Shown here one piece after another: positions 33,312 to 45,144 of a stretch of 64,000 nt of DNA (position 1 is its first letter; every line of letters starts with the position of its first letter). Location of the stretch: assembly GCA_030544215.1 (NCBI GenBank), contig JARZZO010000013.1, forward strand, positions 23,364,729 through 23,428,728, given 5' to 3'. Origin of the DNA: Zantedeschia hybrid cultivar. Its lineage: Eukaryota > Streptophyta > Magnoliopsida > Alismatales > Araceae. The position numbers and the translations under genes were made by a program. A model generated the notes under the pieces. The model was not told the DNA's origin. It did no database searches and worked only from the letters and a program-made list of their open reading frames with translations.

Positions 33312-34170
33312 TGATGTTGCCGAAGCTTACCACAGTCGGATTCCGAGACTGGAACCCGCAGTTGGATCGGATCGATGGAGGGGACCAACGGGGATCCGAG
33401 ACGAGACGAGGACGGAGACGGCCGAGGACCCGAAGCCGAGAGGTGCCCGGGTGAGGGCTCGCTTGGAGCGCAGCCGAGATTCCTTCAGTCGAGGCGAATC
33501 AGCCTGCAAAAGGCGTCGAGACCGGGGGGAGAAAATCCGAGGTCGGCGGCCGAGACCGACTCGGAGAGGTCTGCAAAGATTCAAACCGAAGCCCCTGCAG
33601 AAGGAGGAGAAGAAGAAGAACCGGTCAGTAGGAGTCCCGGGCTTCGGCCCTAAGGACCCCCCTCCGACAGCTAAGTTAGCTTCTGAAGAAGATTCAATTC
33701 AGAAGTCAAGGAAGAAGTAGCTTTAATGCTTTTGGACTGTTGTCCTTGGTCGAGAAGACATACCTTTGGTAATAAATAGCCGTGTATTTATAGCGGAGGA
33801 TAGAGGTCGCTTAGTGGTGGCAACCGATATAGGACTATGTTTTAGTTTACTGATAAACCGCTATAGTGCCTATCCTTCCCACCGGAGTGGGCCGGATACG
33901 GCTGCTGGGCCAAAGGGGGAGGGGCCGCTAATGGGCCTGATACCGCTTAGTGGGCCGAAGCCTACTGGGCCGAGGGCTGTTGGGCCGCTGATGGGCCGAA
34001 GGCTGCTGGGCTGCTGTTGGGCCGAGGGCTGATGGGCTGCTGTTGGGCCGAGGGATTCTGGGCCGCTAACGGGCCGAAGACCGCCAGTGGGCCTTCACTA
34101 CTATTGCTGTTGGGCTGATCCCAGTGATTGGGCTGTTTCTAATGGGCCGAATCGGATTCTGCCCCCATCA
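33312..34170 (-). mobile_element. Tat-3 3' LTR (859 bp)
   Basis: TGATGTTGCCGAAGC to GCCCCCATCA. The element-sense TATA box (CTATAAATACACGG on the minus strand) is at about 33785-33798. GGGCCGA-type repeats lie at about 33950-34080. Confidence 0.92.
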
Positions 34171-34190
34171 GATAGCCCCCTACTCTTGTC
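34171..34190 (-). other. Tat-3 polypurine tract
   Basis: GATAGCCCCCTACTCTTGTC on the plus strand gives AGAGTAGGGGGCTATC in element sense, next to the 3' LTR. Confidence 0.8.
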
Positions 34191-34504
34191 GTTCTCAATT
34201 TTATGAGACGGCGAGAGTAAAGTCCGAAACTTTTTCGGGAGAGTAGATCGACACGAGCTTTGTCTGAAACCTCTACTTTATTTCGTTTTTGACCTCTGCC
34301 CTGGGTCGGCCGAGGGCCGATGAAAGACACCTTCGTCTCAAGCTGGAACCTTGTTGCAAACACCTTCGTCTCGGGCCGAGACTTGGCGACGGATTCCTTC
34401 GTCCCCAGTTACGAAGGGGCGAGTCTTTTGAGTGTGTCAGAACATCTGACAAAGGACTGAAAAGACGTCGAGCTTCCTGTCTTAACAGTCGTGTCGTGAG
34501 AAAC

Positions 34505-34860
34505 ACAGGACACGCGTTGCGCATCTGGCCGGCTTGCCGAAAGTACAAAAAGATCCTGGCCGTTAACAGCGATCACGCGGATCGCGGGTCACTTCGGCTC
34601 TCTGTTCAAGATTTCACTTGGATCGCCGCCTCTCTTGTTTTCGATACGAGGATCAGGACACGTGGCGAGCATCCGGATGGTCAGCCGAAGGGTCAGGCCG
34701 CTCCCGGCCGTTGATTGCCTTTTCTCGATCCGGCAGCCCGCCCGTCATCATGCCGAAGGAAGGGACACGTGTCGCGCATCTGGGTGAAGTGGTGCTGAAG
34801 AGGGGGAAGATCTCGGCCGTTGATCCGGCGCGGAATGCCTTCCATCTTCCCTATAAATAG
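34505..34860 (+). promoter_or_regulatory. Internal promoter of the Tat-3 antisense ORF
   Basis: CTATAAATAG at 34851-34860 is 274 bp upstream of the aORF ATG. G-box-like hexamers are CACGCG 34511-34516, CACGTG 34659-34664 and CACGTG 34766-34771. Layout and spacing match Tat-1 although the surrounding sequence has diverged. Confidence 0.62.
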
Positions 34861-35124
34861 GAGCCCCTCTCCCTAGGGCACTGTTCCACTTCCTTCTTCT
34901 CCTGGCGCCTGTGCTTTCCTGCGATCCGCTCCCAAGTTCCTTGCTTTCGCCGGTGAAGAGCGAGCCATCGAGGTCGTGCGAGGGTGCCCTATCCGTCGCC
35001 GGGGAGTTTTCTGTCACCGGAAGCCGTCGCCGGGGAACTTCCCGTAGTTGGAGAGGCTATCAGTAGTCGGGGAAGACTTTCTTTAAGGGTAAGCCTCAAT
35101 TCTCTCTCTCCACTCTGTTGATAC

Positions 35125-37671
35125 ATGTCCAGTAGCTCCACCTTGGTCGAAAGTAGCTTTTCGGCCGAGGGAGGTTCTTCCTGCTCCTCGTCCAGACCTC
35201 CCGAGTCTTCCTTGTCATCTCCCTTTACTTCCACTTCTTTTGCTTCTGCCATGGCGGACGAGGCTGAGACGTTTCAGGCTGAGGAAGCCGAAGCGGTTCC
35301 GGTTGTTGCCGAACCTTCTACCTCCGGTCGTCGCCCGGCCGAGAGGGTTTCGGATGTGGTGAGTGCCCTTGACGTTGACACCCTCAAGGTCATTTATCAC
35401 TATTACCAGTTTCCGTCCTGGATGACTCCCGTTCGGCACGGGAAGCATACTAGGGCCAACTCTGCCCGTTCGGGTAGTTTCTCTATTTATGAGCAGAGCT
35501 TCCGGGCGGGCTTTCGTCTTCCCCTTTGCTCCTTCGTCATCAAACTTCTTTGCTTCTATGGACTGGCTCCGTCCCAATTTTTTCCAAACTCTTGGCGGAC
35601 CGTCTACGCTTTCTTGGCCGCGCATTCTTATCTTGACGCCGCCCCTTCGGTAAATGTCTTTCGCTATCTCTTCAAGATTCAGCCGTAGGGAAAATCTTGT
35701 TGGTACAGCTTCATCCCCCGCTTCAGCCGGGGTATTCTGGGAAGCCCTCGTCCATCCATAACTGGAAGAAGGGCTTCTTCTTTGTTATTCTTCTGGAAAA
35801 GGAGAATAGTGTTTGGCCCTTTCCTATTGAGTGGGCGCCTTTGGCCGAGGGGTCTCTCAGATCCGCCTTCTCTCAACCCAGAGCAGCTCGACGTCGTGCA
35901 CCTCCTAGAAGGCGATGCTCCGTATGATATCTCGGAGCTATTCGAGGACGAGGAGAGGCTCATGCAAATGGGAGTTTGGCTGGATCCGACGATCTCTCCT
36001 CCTCGAGCCTTCCCTTATCTTCCTCTCGAAGATATTTCGGGAGCGGCCGAGGGAGCTGCTGCGGTCGAGTCTCCGGCCGAATCCCTTCCGACCGAAGAGG
36101 GCTCTGAAGGCTCGGCCGAGGGAGCTGCTGTGGTCGAGTCTCCGGCCGAAGCCCTTCCGACTGAAGAGGGCTCCGAAGCCTTGGCCGAGGGTGAGTCGGG
36201 CTTGAGTCGAAGAAAGTTGTATGCTTTAATTTGTTGCTAACCTTCTTTCTTTTTGCCCGCAGAGATGACTGGACTTCAAGGACTACTCAGCCGACTCTCC
36301 AAGCAATCCGGTCAGTCTCGACCGTCCCAGCCGCAGGCGGCGGAAAAAGGGGCGGCCGAAGGAGCTGCGGCCCCGAGTGCCCGTGCCACAAGGTAGACGG
36401 CGGCCTCGGTTGAAGGTCGTGCTGTTGCTGCTACGCTCGAGAGAGAGCGGCGGAAGGGGAAATCGGTCGCCCGAGGGAGCGGCCAACCCGCGAAGAGGGG
36501 CCGGGCGGATGATCCCGACGAGAAGGAGTCCGCCCCTGTGGCTAAGAGGCCGGTCGCAGCGCGCGGTGCTCCACTCTCGACGCCCCCGGAACCGCAAAGG
36601 GGTGACTCTCCTTCGGCCACTGGGGCCGAGACGGAGGGTCTTTCATTTCCCTTCCGGGCTGCCGGGATTCACATGTCCCGAGAGTACGGGCATGAGCCCT
36701 GGCGCCCGGACGTGGGGGTCTTCGCGGACGAGAGTTTGGAAGATAGCCAGACGTGCCTGCGCCTCGTCCGCGGCTGGACCCTGTCGATGGCCGAGGACGA
36801 GATTAAGGAGTTTTCTTCGGAAGGCTTATCTTCTCAGTGCGTTCGGTACGCTGTCCAGGTAAAAAGTCCTTGTCCTTATCTTTATTCATTGCTTCCCTCT
36901 ATTGTCTCGGGCTTATCTTTCCTTTCTTATTTGCAGGCCGCGGTCATGTGTGGGGCCATGGCTCGCCGCCAGACGGCCATTCAGCAGAAGCTCCTAAATA
37001 TCGACCGAGCTTCGGATCAGCTGGCCTCAGGCAAAGTAGCCGCGGTGCAGCGCGATCTGGGGGCGAACGTTGATGTTCTCCTCGGGGCTAATACTCGGAT
37101 GCGGGCCGAGCTGGGAGAGCAGAAGGAGGTGATCCGCACCACCTCTAAGGCCAAGATAAAGGCCGAGCAGGAGAGGGAGAGGGCTGAGAAGGAGCTAGAG
37201 AAGGCCCGAGCCTAGATCGCGCTTCTTAAGGCCGAGATCCAGGACAAGGCCGAGGAGCGCGCCACGTTGCGTCTCCGCCATGCCGAGGAGGTCTCGGCTC
37301 TGAAGGCGGATCTGGAGGCCAAGGCTAAGGAAGCCGAAGATGCTGCTTGCTCAGCTGTGGCAAGCTATAAGGCCGGCCCGGATTTCGCCGAAGAAATAAT
37401 GGAGGCTCGGGTCCAGGCCGCCTCGTTCGTGTTTGCTTTGGGGCTGGCCATTGCTCAGAAGGCGTGTCCGGCCGTGGACCTGACCGATATCGGCTACCCA
37501 ACGGATGAGGAGGGTGATGAGCTTCTGGCCTGGTGGGAAAAGCTCAAGGCCGAAAGAGCTCCGGCTCCTGCAGAGGGTGATGCGGCCGTTCCAGTTCCGG
37601 TTGAAGCTTCTCCTCCAGTATCTCCCGACCAAGTTACCGTTGATGTAGACGGCGATGATACCGAAAGCTAG
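35125..37671 (+). pseudogene. Tat-3 antisense ORF (gypsy-type transposon protein, PF04195-like)
   Basis: The exons are 35125-36190, 36263-36858 and 36937-37671, with GT..AG introns of 72 and 78 bp at the same places as in Tat-1. The PF04195-like domain reads SFSIYEQSFRAGFRLPLCSF then FYGLAPSQFFPNSWRTVYAF. Exon 1 ends with two copies of a VESPAE-LPTEEGSE repeat. Damage: a stop at 35686-35688, two compensating indels between about 35735 and 35850, a TAG near 36394 (Gln in Tat-1), and a TAG at 37213-37215 in the coiled coil. Antisense orientation relative to gag-pol is the rule for this lineage. The biochemical role is unknown. Confidence 0.8.
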
Positions 37672-37844
37672 CACAGGGGTTTGTCCCGGTTTTTGTGTTT
37701 TGCTTTTTTGAAATGCTGCGGCCATAAGTATGGCCTATTCTGTACTTGTTCATATATATATGAAAAGTATTCTGCTTTTACTTACCTTCGTCCGAGTGTC
37801 TGAATGAATGACCGAGTCTGGTTCTTCTTGTGGCTGGAGCCATG

Positions 37845-38262
37845 TTGCTTCCGATATGGTTTGCATGGCCGAAGCCACTCCCGATACGGTTTGCACGGAT
37901 TTAAAAAACCATGCCGCTCCCGATACGGTTTGCATGGCCGAAGCCACTCCCGGTACGGTTTACACGGACTTAGAGAATAATGCCGCTCCCGATACGGTTT
38001 GCATGGCCGAAGCCACTCCCGGTACAGTTTACACGGACTTAGAGAATAATGCCGCTCCCGATACGGTTTGCATGGCCGAAGCCACTCCCGGTACGGTTTG
38101 CACGGATTTAGAAAACCATGCCGCTCCCGATACGATTTGCATGGCAGGAGCCACTCCCGGTACTGTTTACACGGACTTAGAGAACACTGCCGCTCCGATA
38201 CGGTTTACATGGCCAAAGCCACTCCCGGTACGGTTTACACGGACTTAGAAAACATTGCCGAA
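37845..38262. repeat. 69-bp tandem repeats of Tat-3
   Basis: About six units of 69 bp (each GCCGCTCCCGATACGGTTTG ... GTTTACACGGACTTAGA). Because 69 is 23 codons, the array stays open on the plus strand as a 23-residue periodic peptide (APDTVCMAEATPGTVYTDLE; ORF 37808-38248). The same family of units is in Tat-1 with a different copy number. Confidence 0.92.
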
Positions 38263-38320
38263 CATGACTCTAGATAAAAGATAATATATTCATGACTTCC
38301 GGTTAAAACTCCGGGAGAAC

Positions 38321-41300
38321 TTACATGAAATAGCGCCGAAGGCGCTCTAGATTCCACGTACGAGGGATAGGCTGGCCCGAAAGGGTCTCTAGCCGATAGG
38401 CCCCTCGTCGGATCACTTCCCTTATGCGGTAAGGTCCTTCCCAGTTTGGAGAAAGCTTTCCTGCAGCTTTAGCTGGCTTGGATGCGTGAGCGTTCCTTAA
38501 TACGAAGTTGCCTGCTTCAAAGCTTCGGGGTTTTACTCGAGCGTTGTGGTATCTCGCCATGCGCTGCTGATAAGTCGCCAACCGAATGCGGGCTTGATCC
38601 CTTGTTTCTTCTATAAGATCAAGGTGATCCTTCAGGGATTCCTCATTAGTCTTTGGATCATGAGCAAGAATTCTCGGCGTCGGAAGGCTGACTTCAATCG
38701 GAATAACGGCTTCCACCCCGTAGGCCATTCGGAAGGGGGTCTTGCCGGTAGGGGTTCAACTTGTTGTTCGATAAGCCCATAGAACGCTTGGCAGTTCTTC
38801 GACCCATCGGCCCTTGGCTTTGCCGAGGCGAGTCTTCAGTCCTCGCAACAGACTTCGGTTAGTTACCTCGACTTGGCCATTCGTCTGAGGGTGCGTTACC
38901 GAAGCAAACTTATGGAGAATGCCGAAGCTGGTGCAGTTGTCTTTAAACCGATGGTTGTCAAATTACTTGCCATTATCTGAGATAATTGCCCGGGGGATGC
39001 CGTATCAGCAAATGATGGATTTCCATACGAAATTCCATGCATTGCTATCGGTTATAGACGCGAGGGGCTCGGCTTGTACCCATTTAGTGAAGTAGTCTAC
39101 TGCCACAATGAGGAATTTCCTCTGGCCAGTAGCCATGGGAAAGGGTCCCAAAAGATCAATCCCCCACTGGGCGAAGGGCCAGGGGTCTGATAGAGGAGTT
39201 AGAAGGGTCGCCGACTGGTGAATGAGGGAACTAAATCTCTGGCATTGATCACAGCAGTGGACGAGAGCGGCCGCGTCCTCTCGGAGCGTTGGCCACCAGT
39301 ACCCTTGCCTCAGGAGTTTGTGGGTCAGGGCCCTTCCTCCTGTGTGTACTCCGCAGATCCCTTCATGTACCTCCCGAAGGGCATAATCAGCTTCTGCTGG
39401 GCCGAGACATCGTAGGAGTGGTCGGCCGAAGGATTTTTTATACAATACTCCTTCTAGAATAAGGAAATGGGAGGTGCGTTGCCGGATATGCCTTGCTTCC
39501 TTTGGATCAGACGGGACATCCTCTCGGAGGAGAAAAGCGACTAGGGGAGTCATCTAGGTTTCTGCTTCGGATTCATTCACTTGCATGACCTCGGATTCGT
39601 CGAGACTTGGTTTAGATAGTTCTTCTACCAAGACCATTCGGCCTCCTCCCCCGTCCTGAGTTGATGCCAGCCGGGAAAGTGCATCGGCTCGAGCATTTTC
39701 GGCCCGAGGGATCCGCACAATTTCATAAGAATTAAATTGAGCAAGGATCTTTCGGGTTACCTAGAGATATGATATCATTAATGCGTCCCGGGCCTCATAC
39801 TCCCCGGTGACTTGATTGGCGATCAGCTGAGAATCGCTGAATGCCCTTATATTCTGTGCACCCAGCTTTCTGGCGGCCTGAAGGCCTGAGATAAGAGCTT
39901 CATATTCTATGGCGTTGTTAGTAGCCGGGAAGGAGAAGCGCAGTGCATACTCCGTGATGACCCCTTCTGGAGACGCCAAGATCCATCCAGCGCCGCAACC
40001 CGAAGAGCATGCGGATCCATCAACGTAGAGTCGCCATTCATCCGTCGGAGACGGGGGAACTGAGGTACCCTCGGCCTCGGGTGTACTGACTTCCGGCCGA
40101 GGGGCCAAGGATGCTTCGGGAGTGAGCTCAGCGATGAAGTCGGCTAGAGCTTGAGCTTTTATTGCTGTCCGTGGACGTCGAACTCTCCCAGTTCGATTGC
40201 CCTCTTTTCCAGCCTGCCGGACACTTCTGGCCGAGAGAGGACCTGCCTTAAAGGTTGGTCCGTGAAGACCTTTATTGAATGTGCGAGGAAGTAGGGCCGG
40301 AGTCTCCTCGCGGACGAGACGAGGGCTAAGGCTAGCTTCTCAAGAGCAAGATACCGAAGCTCTGCTCCTTGGAGGGTTCGGCTTATATAATAGACTGGCC
40401 TCTGAACGCTATCTTGTTCCCAAATGAGGACGACGCTAACAGCTGTTTCGGATGCTGCTAGATAAAGGAACAGCTGCTCTCCATGGACCGGTCTGGACAA
40501 GACGGGAATATTGGAGAGATAGGTTTTCAACTGGTCGAAGGCCGACTGACACTCGTCTGTCCAGGAAAAGCTACTGGCCTTTTTCAGCAGCTTGAAGAAA
40601 GGAAAGTAGTAATCCGCTGCCCTTGACATAAAGCGGCTTAACGCGGCAATTCTTCCATTCAACTTCTGGACTTCTCGGATGTTGGCCGGAGGGCGCATTT
40701 CGATAATAGCCGATACCTTCGCGGGATTGGCTTCTACCCCTCGGCGGGTGACCACGTAGCCGAGAAATTTTCCGGAATCTACGCCGAAGGCACACTTAGC
40801 TGGATTTAGCTTCATTTTATACTTGCGCAGGGCAAAGAATGTCTCGGCCAAATCGGTTAGATGGTCCGCAGCGACGTGGCTTTTCACTAGCATGTCGTCG
40901 ATGTAGACCTCTATATTGCGGCCGAGCTATGGAGCAAATATCTTGTTGACGAGACGTTGATAAGTTGCTCCAGTATTCTTCAGACCGAACGACAACCGGG
41001 TATAACAGTATAAACCGAGGTCAGTTGTAAAGCTGGTCTTGTCCTCGTCCTCTGGATGCATTCGGATCTGATGATAGCCTGAATAGGCGTCGAGGAAGCT
41101 AAGCAGTTCGTGGCCGGAGGTTGCGTCCACCACCTGATCTATCCGAGGCAGCGGGAAGCTGTCCATCAGACAGACTTTTTGAGGTTGGTGAAGTCCATAC
41201 ACATCCGCCATTCGCCATCTTTCTTGGGCACCATCACCACATTGGCGATACAGTCGGGATGGTGTACCTCTCGGAGATGCCCTGTGTCCAGCCCCTTCTG

Positions 41301-42330
41301 TACTTCGACTTGGATGGATGTCCTCCTTTCTAGATTGAAGGTACGCCGCTTCTGCTTGATCGGAAACTAGTTGGGGTCGACGTGCAGCCGATGTTCTACG
41401 ACTTCTAGGTCGACCCCGGGCATGTCTGCAGGAGACCAGGCGAAGACATCGAGGTTTTCTTTTAGGAACGCAGCAAGTCTCTCGGCTTCAACCTTCTCCA
41501 GGCCGGAGCCTATCATCAGTGTCCGACCTTCTCCTCCTGGAACTAGAATGATTGTAAGTTCCTCCCCTGTGGACGCTTCGGCGGAAGATTCGATTGAAAG
41601 GGATTCGGCCGCGGCCTTCCCTTTAATCGAGATCATATAACACTGCCGAGCCGCATCCTGATTTTTCTAGGCTTCGCCAATTCCATGGCTGGTATGGAAC
41701 TTCATCTTCTGGTGAAAAGATGAGGGTACAGCTCCAATTCCGCCGATCAGCCTTCGGCCAAAGATGGCGTTGTAAGCCGAGTCGATCTTGACGATGGCAA
41801 AATCCGTTTCGACGGTATTTTGCCGAGGGGCCGTACCTATGGTTACAGGGAGTCGGACGATGCCTTCTACTCGGCGTGGCGAACCATTAAAGCCGAATAG
41901 AGGCCCCCGGTGAGGCTTCATATCAATTTCATTCAAGCCCATTTTTTCAAAACAGTCATAAAAAAGTATATTTGGGGCAGTTCCATTATCAACAAAGATA
42001 CAATGAACATCGTAATCTTTTATTACATCATTTATAACTAAGGCGTCGTCGTGAGGGACCTGAATATCAGTCAGATCCTCCTGGCCGAAGACGATGTCTT
42101 CTTGATGAGACCGCTTCGGCTCGGTGTCGACTGCTGCTACGGTATCGCCGAGCCGACGATGCCTTGACCCCTCTCCCGGTCCTTTGGATATCATCATAAT
42201 TGACCCAGCACTGGGTCGCTGGTACGATGTTTCTACCAGGGCCGAGGTGACCTTCGGCTGAGGTGGGGCTTCTTTATCCGGGAGCTGACGTGGCCTGGCT
42301 GCTTCAGGGACGTCCCGGTTATGTTGTTGT
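38321..42330 (-). pseudogene. Tat-3 pol: protease, RT, dual RNase H, integrase
   Basis: On the minus strand: protease 42197-41667 (IFVDNGTAPNILF), linker 41636-41367 (LDVFAWSPADMPGVD), RT about 41350-40880 (DAYSGYHQIRMHPED, YIDDMLVKSH), RNase H 40893-40159 (FSWTDECQSAFDQLKTYL), second archaeal-type RNase H 40108-39761 (WRLYVDGSACSSGCGAGW, EYEALISGLQAARKLG) and integrase 39553-38321. The integrase zinc finger (VHEGICGVHTGG..CDQCQRF), first Asp (WGIDLLGPF), second Asp (ISDNGK, followed by a stop) and Glu (GQVEVTNRSLL) can be located. The C-terminus ends LRRYFM at 38321. Multiple stops and frame breaks make it inactive. Confidence 0.88.
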
Positions 42331-43831
42331 TGAGGCTGCTCTCACCGGTATTGCGGCAACGGCCTTCTCTTATGAGACGGTCAATCTCCTCCCGAAGGTG
42401 TCGGCATTCATCAGTTGAACGACCGATTTCCCGATGGTACTCGCAGTATTTGCGGGGGTCCCTTCGGCGAGGATCAGTCTTGATGCGCTCCGGCTACCGG
42501 AGCATGACCTTCACCTCCATGAGCATCCGGGAGGGTGGAGCTGGTAGCGGCAGGTACCGCTGCTGCGGATCCCGGCGTCTGTCTCCGTCCCATTCTTTCC
42601 TTCGATATCGCTTGCGAGAGGGTTCCTGATCTTCTGGGCAAGGACGAACCGCTGGAGGAGCAGGTGCTGATGGTGCTTCGGCGGTACTCTTGCCTTTGGA
42701 CATCATCAGGGCTTCCCGGTTGATGTATTCATGGGTCCGAGCTACGAGGTCCTGGAAGGTGGAGGGATGGCGTTTCCCACCCGAGCTAAGAAGCCCTTCG
42801 TCTATGCACCCGCTGATTACGGCCGAGACCGCAATCGAGCTATCCAAGTTTGGGATTTGGGTAGCTTCGGTCCGAAACTTGGTGAAATACTCCTGAAGGA
42901 TCTCGGTCGGTCCTTGCCGGATGGCTAGTAGACTGGCCGAGGTCTTACACTGCCGGGTGGCATCGTAAAATTGGTCGATGAACAGTCGGCCCAACTGAAC
43001 TAGAGAGTGGATGGACTTGGGGGCCAATGTCTCGAACCAAGTAAGGGTTGTTTTTTCAAGAGTGAGGGGGAAGAGATGGCAACGGACTGCCTTGGAAACC
43101 CCTCGGACAGAAATGTAGGTATTGAACTTCTGGAAGTGACAGGCCGGATCTGTCATTCCATCATAGAGAGGACCTTTTGGCAGTTTAAAGTTGGGAGGTA
43201 CCTCAATGGCCAGAAGCTCTGGTGAAAATGGAGTCCGCTCCAGAATGGTGCTGGCGAGAGGCGCTCCGTATGGCCGAGATACCATCTGCTGCATTTCCTT
43301 CCTCATCGCCATCAGCCGCTGATCCAGGTCTGGGGTGCTTGAAGTGGTGACCGAACGTCCTTCGGTCTTTGTTGGATGAAATCCGGACGAAGCATAGTCC
43401 TGCTCCTTCAAGATATGACTGGCGCGCGGGGCTCGGGAAGGCAGCGCGAATGGCTCGCTGTGTGCCGTGGCAGCCTCATCGGGGAAGGCCAGCGAGGGTG
43501 TCGGCTGCGGCCTTGCAGCTTGAGCAGGACAGAATGGGGGAGGCGGTACTTGCTGCGGGAACTGTCCCAGTAGCCCCATATGCTGGGCGATGGCAGACAC
43601 CACATCTCGTAGGGGTGCCAAGGAAGTAACGGTGGCGGCCAGCGTCGCCACCTGTTGTTGAAGCTCTTCCACCCGGTCGTCCCTGGGAGTGACGGACTCC
43701 GGTATGACAGGGAGGGCAGACCCTTGAGGAAGAACGGACGGGGCACCTTCGGAGTGGTGTGCCAGCGTCGGAGTTGCTCGCGTCTCCATGTCGTCTTGTC
43801 CGGATCGTCTGGTAACCGGACGATGAGACAT
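42331..43831 (-). pseudogene. Tat-3 gag
   Basis: Starts MSHRPVTRRSGQDD at 43831, about 15 bp after the PBS, and is open for 445 codons to 42494. It has a short coiled region (VEELQQQVATLAATV), a Pro-rich stretch, and the retrotransposon gag domain (NFKLPKGPLYDGMTDP to SAVISGCIDEGLLSS). A TAG at about 42494 replaces the Gln of Tat-1 in MLRQPERIK. The zinc finger that follows reads CEYHREIGRSTDEC, with the second His changed to Arg, so zinc binding is doubtful. Confidence 0.85.
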
Positions 43832-43845
43832 GACTTCTTACTAGT

Positions 43846-43863
43846 TTCCCACAGACGGCGCCA
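43846..43863 (-). other. Tat-3 primer binding site
   Basis: On the minus strand TGGCGCCGTCTGTGGGAA follows the end of the 5' LTR. This block is the customary primer binding site seen in plant Tat/Retand-type elements. It fixes the right-hand LTR as the 5' LTR. Confidence 0.8.
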
Positions 43864-43865
43864 CG

Positions 43866-44752
43866 TAATGTTGCCGAAGCTTACCACGGTCGGATTCCGA
43901 GATTGAAATCCGCAGTTGGATCGGATCGATAGAGGGGACCGACGGGGATTCGGGACGAGACGAGGACGGAGACGGCCGAGGACCCGAAGCCGAGAGGTGC
44001 CCGGGTGAGGGCTCGCTGGGAGCGCAGCGGAGACTCCTTCGTTCGAGGCGGATCAGCCTGCGAAAGGCGTCTAAACCGGGGGGAGAAAATCCGAGGTCGG
44101 CGGCCGAGACCGACTCGGAGACGTCGGCGAAGATTCAAACCATAGCCTCTGCATAAGGAGGAGAAGAAGAAGAAGAACCAGTCAGTAGGAGTCCCGGTCT
44201 TCGGCCCTAAGGAACCCCCTCCGACGGCTAAGTTAGCTTCTGAAGAAGATTCAATTCAGAAGTCAAGGAAGAGGTAGCTTTAATGCTTTTGGATTGTTGT
44301 CCTTGGTCGAGAAGACATACCTTTGGTAATAAATAGCCGTGTATTTATAGCGGAGGATAGAGGTCGCTTAGTGGTGGCAACCGATATAGGACTATGTTTT
44401 GGTTTACTGATAAACTGCCATAGCGCCTATCCTTCCCACCGGAGTGGGTCGGATACGGCTACTGGGCCGAAGGGGGAGGGGCCGCTGATGGGCCTGATGC
44501 CGCTTAGTGGGCCGAAGCTTACTGGGCCAAGGGCTGTTGGGCCGCTGATGGGCCGAAGGCTGCTGGGCTGCTGTTGGGCCGAGGGCTGCTGGGCTGCTGT
44601 TGGGCCGAGGGCTGCTGGGCCGCTAACGGGCCGAAGGCTGCTGGGCCACTAACGGGCTGAAGGCTGCCAGTGGGACTTCACTACTATTGCTGTTGGGCTG
44701 ATCCCAGTGATTGGGCTGTTTCTAACGGGCCGAATCAGATTCTGCCCCATCA
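43866..44752 (-). mobile_element. Tat-3 5' LTR (887 bp)
   Basis: The left end reads TAATGTTGCC where the sister LTR has TGATGTTGCC, a point change in the terminal dinucleotide. The right end is CCCCATCA followed by CTTCT. The GGGCCGAGGGCTGCTG repeat block (44460-44670) has a different number of units from the other LTR. Confidence 0.92.
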
Positions 44753-44832
44753 CTTCTAGTGTCTGGATGGTTCTTTCTGATTGACTGTTAGTCTGAGGAT
44801 GAAAGGCAGTACTGATGCCAAAGCGCGCTTAT
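44753..44832 (-). pseudogene. Chromovirus-2 integrase fragment, right of Tat-3
   Basis: On the minus strand this encodes the FHPQTNSQSERTIQTLE motif, which joins directly to the integrase at 33311 once Tat-3 is removed. Similarity ends near 44832, where unrelated palindrome-bearing DNA begins. Confidence 0.85.
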
Positions 44833-44841
44833 CATTAATCC

Positions 44842-45144
44842 TCTAAATCGCGTCTTTCCAAGACGACGCCAATTAGCTAATTAGGGGGGCCAAAATAAGA
44901 AAGATAAATTCGAAGGAAAGTGGAAACAATTAGGAAACTTGAATCACGTCGTCCATGGAAGACGTCATTTAGATAAATCAAAAATTAACTAAGAGTCAAA
45001 TTGGCAACTAGGAAAGATTAGAGTTTAAATCACGTCGTCCATGGACGACGCCATTCAATTTAATCCTTATCAATTAAGAAATTTGAATCCGAATTGATTT
45101 CGGCTAGAAATCTAAACGGCGTCGGCCACGGACCACGCTAATTA
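44842..45144. repeat. Array of four CpG-rich palindromes
   Basis: Centres near 44858, 44955, 45042 and 45127 (85-97 bp apart). The best copy, 45024-45060, reads AAATCACGTCGTCCATGG then ACGACGCCATT, an almost perfect hairpin around CCATGG. DNA between the palindromes is AT-rich and not conserved. Confidence 0.8.

Larger units (their letters stand above)
33312..44752 (-). mobile_element. Tat-3: structurally complete Tat-lineage gypsy element
   Basis: 11.4 kb with both LTRs and a perfect CTTCT target duplication (33307-33311, 44753-44757). Sense is minus: 5' LTR 44752-43866, PBS, gag, protease, RT, RNase H, second RNase H, integrase, 69-bp repeats, aORF (opposite strand), PPT, 3' LTR 34170-33312. 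The two LTRs are similar but visibly diverged, with about six differences in the 180 bp compared around the TATA box, so the insertion is not recent. All coding regions have stops, although every domain is present. Confidence 0.93.

Noticed and set aside
35125..37671. Host transcription factor gene
   Set aside because: It sits inside a bounded retrotransposon, is repeated in Tat-1 and at both window edges, and matches the gypsy-type transposon family.
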